A DNA stretch of 64,000 bases from Prostheceraeus crozeri (Eukaryota; Platyhelminthes; Polycladida; Euryleptidae). The notes below the pieces were generated by a model. It made no database searches. It was not told the DNA's origin and was given only the letters and a program-made list of their open reading frames with translations. The position numbers were made by a program, and so were the translations under genes. Below, one piece after another: positions 60,508 to 64,000 of this stretch. Each line of letters begins with the position of its first letter. Positions within the stretch are counted from its first letter, which is position 1. The stretch spans positions 186,001-250,000 of the forward strand of contig CAJQUW010010302.1 of the NCBI GenBank assembly GCA_907163375.1, written 5' to 3'.

Positions 60508-61487
60508 CTGAAAGAGATAGAAAAAGGAGTTATTTGAAATAAGTTAATTACAAAAATGCATTGCGGATAATATTTACAAGATGCTAATGTGCTTCACAAC
60601 TACGCAATATTTTCATGCATGTAAACTCCTTGCTATGTAAAATGTGTGTAATATGTAATAAGAGACCTATCTATATAAACCAGTTTATGTTTGAGGCTAT
60701 ACGATTGAGTAAATACATTTCATGATAAATTTCCATAGCTGCGATTATAATAATATATTTGCAAGTCAATTGAATTAAACTGGTACTTAAACTTGTAGAC
60801 AACTCATTTATAGATGAAGACCTATTGTAGCGGTCACTGTTGAAAGAAATTCTTCCACATTTCATTCACTTATTTTTCAGTTGCAAAATTTATAAACCAG
60901 TATTATCAATATCTTTTTTGTACTCATGACTAACTTAGCTTCTCAGTACAGCATTATTCAAACAGTTTGACATCATGATTAGCTACCATTAACTCATGAA
61001 CACTGTTAACTACCGAATCACGAAATGAAGGTCGGAAGCAAATAAAATTCTGGAAGCGAGATCTTTATGGGCGCTTAAATATGATAACAAGAAGTTAGAA
61101 AAATTCGTTCAGTAATTACGCAATATGGAGTTGTTGCATAGAAAAAACTTTAGATACACCGCCATGCGACGACTAAGTGCTGCTAAACACTCATCATCAC
61201 AATCTGAACCACATTAAATTTTATGGAAATGTTTTGAAGGCGATCGGGACGAATGGAATCAGTTAATGATAAACCATAAAATACAGGAGCACAATACTCT
61301 AGAAGGAAGTACATGTAAATGTAACTGGAGTAAACAGTCTTCAGATCATCTGACATATCCGAACGAAGAATACGAAGTAGACATTTTTTGCATTTTTTTA
61401 CAATTTGGTCTTCATGTTGCGAACATGTGCCTTTATCATTTCATAATGAATTTACATCATCATCAAATGTCTACCACTGCGCATTGA

Positions 61488-61562
61488 ATTTCTTAAGAGA
61501 ATAACAACGATTAGTCAATAATAGACGCCAACATCCTTGATTCTACGACCAAACTCCCCCCG
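61488..61562 (-). mobile_element. tRNA-derived SINE, copy 3 (3' part)
   Basis: agagaataacaacgattagt then gccaacatccttgattc matches the body end of the other two copies. The tRNA-like head is missing. Confidence 0.55.
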
Positions 61563-61744
61563 ATACAAAACCTGGGCTGCTGCAAAACCTATGCCACAGC
61601 TTATTTTTCATTATGATAAAGAAGCTTCTGTGATTAAAGCACTGGAATTCCTCTAAAAATGAAAATAAGATATTATTGTCTACAGCGCAAATTCAATTCA
61701 CTAAGCAGCGGTGTAATGTTAAGGCACTATCATCCGTAGTTAAA

Positions 61745-61868
61745 TGAATAAAGTGAAAACCACACTAGTACGGAAGAATGTAGTTTTTTTCATGATTATG
61801 ACCGTCTGAAGGACGGTCGAAAGCTCGAATAACATTCTTCCGTACTAGTGTGGTTTTTACTTTATTCA
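61745..61868. repeat. 124-bp foldback with internal stem-loop
   Basis: tgaataaagtgaaaaccaca followed by ctagtacggaagaatgt is mirrored by acattcttccgtactagtgt and ggtttttactttattca. The arms are about 37 bp. The loop contains gaccgtctgaaggacggtc, a perfect 7-bp stem, followed by gaaagctcgaat. This could be a tiny foldback transposon or two abutting ends. Confidence 0.75.
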
Positions 61869-63150
61869 CTAAGCAGCGGGCTATATCGGGTTCTAATGTG
61901 AAATTAAGTGATATTTAAAAATTTATTCAGTTTTGTTGATAAGATAGACACGTATTGCAGAAATGCGAAAAGCTCAACTAGAATAACGAATTTCGGGGTT
62001 GCGTCGCATAAATTTTCTGTTTGATTCGGGTTAGGGTTCCTCTCGGAAATTTTCGAGTGGGATAGAATTATTTTTTATGACCTGTAGTCTCTACTATGGG
62101 GCCAGACAGAATATTTCGATTGTTCACAATCGGTAACGGTAAGCCTCTAAGTAGTTGTTAGCATACTGAGTGCGCACGGTCAAAACTGCATCAAACATTT
62201 CATGAAAATCAAATCGCTTTTTAATTTAGATGAGATAATCAGCACATTGTACGTAGATTGTACATGCACTTAATATGCGATTTTTTGATGTAGGTTCTAA
62301 ACAGTTATGACAAGACGTTGTTGCTTTAAAGCACATTAGAAAAGCATGAGTTTTGAAATCCTGTGAGAAACCTATGTGACTGAACTGATGACTCATAGTA
62401 ACATAGTAAAATAAAAATCTGGAATAAATAATGAACATTACCGCAGTTGCAATATTTTCGGTTGTCAAAATGTTTTCGTTTTCTTTTTTCTTATGCGAGT
62501 ATTTTACTCACGACTCGAATGTGTTTGATGACATTGAGCTTATTTGCAAAAGAATCTGAAGTTAGTTCAGCAAAGAATTCAATATTATCATCTGATTTAA
62601 GGTCGAGGTGGATTAATTTTTGAAACTGGTATTCAGCTTTGTTACAGCTTTCGAGCATGAAATTGTGTTGAATATGAAACAACCGAATTCACATGAAAGG
62701 CGATCGGCAAATATTTTTTCTTTTATGTTTCTTCCTACAGATCGCTCGAGATTGTTAGAACTCTATGACTTTGAACATCTTAAAAGAAAATTCATATTTT
62801 TCTGAAATGATGAACAAAATTAGTGCCAGTGCCGTACGCAGATGATAGAATCCAAGATATGTTTCCGCTGTTTTAGGAAAGCGAAGCTGAATTTGGATAT
62901 CATTGCAATCAAAAGAAGTTGATGGATTTTGAAATCATAAGCAAGGCTGTGAAGTGTTTGAAAATGTGTTCGAATTATGTTATCTGATAAATTATTTACA
63001 TTTTACTGGACAGAGTGATGCATGTGCTATGAATGTCAGATCGATCTGATTGATGCCAACTTGGAGACGATTCAACTTCTGATTCATGATAAGTGATCTG
63101 CAACTTTCTCAAACTATCAATGAAACATGAAAAGAAAACTCAAGGTAATA

Positions 63151-63864
63151 GTCAGGCAGCCAGAACGAGTTTCTGCAGGGAACGAGGCCGAAAGTGAGAC
63201 TTTCACAGAATGATGCACATCCTATGCCTACCACGAATCGGCACGTCTGCCGAGTTCTAGTGAGTTCCTTTTCTTGTCAAACAGGATCAAAGAAAAACAC
63301 ATGTAAATCTAATGGGACGCAGATTGCAGTTTTTGGTTAAAATGAAATTTTCATTGTTACTCTGATTAAACGAAAAGCACTAAGCCCAGAGTCACAATTT
63401 TTGGCATGGAATGTCTTCAGGTCATTTCCTATGATGTGCATGTGCTTTTATCATGCATCTAATCGACAATGTATGTGAGATTGTGGTTGAATGTGGATAA
63501 TGTTGTTCAAAATGTTTGTGTTTGCCGACATAAGAGGCTCGCCAAATCTAAATGTGTTTAGCTTTATAGACAGTGTGCATGAACATGACAGGAAATGACC
63601 TGAAGACATTCCATGCCAAAAATTATGACTCCTGGTTTAGTGCTTTTCGTTTAATCAGAGAAAGCATACAAAATTTCATTTTAGCCAAAAATATGCGTCC
63701 CATTGGATTCACATGTGCTTTTCTTTGATCCTGTTTGACAAGAAGAGGAACTCACTAGAACTCGGCAGACGTGCCGAGCCGTAGTCGGCATAGGGTGTGC
63801 ATCACTCTGTGAAAGTGTCACTTTCGGCCTCGTTCCCTGCAGAAACTCGTTCTGGCTGCCTGAC
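63151..63864. mobile_element. Foldback MITE family F1, copy 4 (complete, 714 bp)
   Basis: Begins GTCAGGCAGCCAGAACGAG and ends with its complement, with TA on each side (63149-63150 and 63865-63866). The arms are about 280 bp each and the loop about 150 bp, so nearly all of the element is one inverted repeat. Both arms contain ctgcagggaacgaggccgaa and ctgccgagttctagtgagtt or complements. No coding capacity. TA duplication suggests a Tc1/mariner-type helper; this is inferred. Confidence 0.9.
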
Positions 63865-64000
63865 TATATACTGTAAACCGGGAACTGTTCCCAAAAATTT
63901 TAACTTCGTAAATCGAGAACAAGTAGCGTGGATGCACATCACAGATCGTCGACCAGAGATAGATTAAACATCACACATGTGCCGTGAATATTGGGTAAGC

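Noticed and set aside
62020-62045. ttagggtt near 62032, considered as telomeric repeat
   Set aside because: A single occurrence with no array.

Overview
The window is AT-rich nuclear DNA from an animal, almost certainly an invertebrate. Two spliced exons of a receptor tyrosine kinase, kilobase-scale introns and metazoan transposon superfamilies all point that way; the species cannot be told from the sequence. No operons, prokaryotic signals, CRISPR arrays or LTR elements were recognised.

Host gene. The only convincing host gene lies on the minus strand and is an ErbB/EGF-receptor homologue. Exon A (60364-60507) and exon B (44405-44629) encode consecutive parts of the first receptor L domain. 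Their reading phases join exactly, with proper splice sites, across a 15.7 kb intron. A 52-nt candidate for the next exon (31409-31460) keeps the phase but is weaker. Signal peptide, furin-like repeats, transmembrane segment and kinase were not found. From about 31 kb to 60.4 kb the window is therefore largely intron of this gene. Below 31 kb it is either more intron or sequence beyond the gene.

Mobile DNA fills the rest. (1) 5-10 kb: a tRNA-derived SINE, foldback MITEs, a LINE-like 3' tail and an internally deleted Tc1 transposase (DD34E). (2) 10.1-11 kb: a LINE reverse-transcriptase remnant. (3) 11189-16321: a 5.13 kb element with very long unequal inverted repeats starting CACGGTG, a 3-bp AAG target duplication, a giant palindrome and a zinc-finger D-D-E transposase resembling the CMC/KDZ supergroups; this is the most unusual system here. 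(4) 17.7-18.5 and 39.4-40.1 kb: two nearly identical hAT copies in opposite orientation with 8-bp duplications. (5) 19.9-22.9 kb: foldback MITEs. (6) 26-38 kb: three copies of an 8-bp-TSD MITE, one carrying both a piggyBac remnant at TTAA and a 35-bp mini-insertion with its own 8-bp duplication; the sister copies preserve both empty sites. (7) 45.5-48.6 kb: a gutted mariner-type element with other repeats in its middle. (8) 49.3-50.6 and 58.6-58.95 kb: LINE reverse-transcriptase remnants. (9) 55.7-63.9 kb: further MITEs, a tRNA-like sequence and foldback DNA.

The remaining sequence, especially 1-4.8, 22.9-26.2, 27-32, 40-44 and 50.6-55.7 kb, shows only short chance open frames and is reported as unassigned noncoding or intronic DNA.
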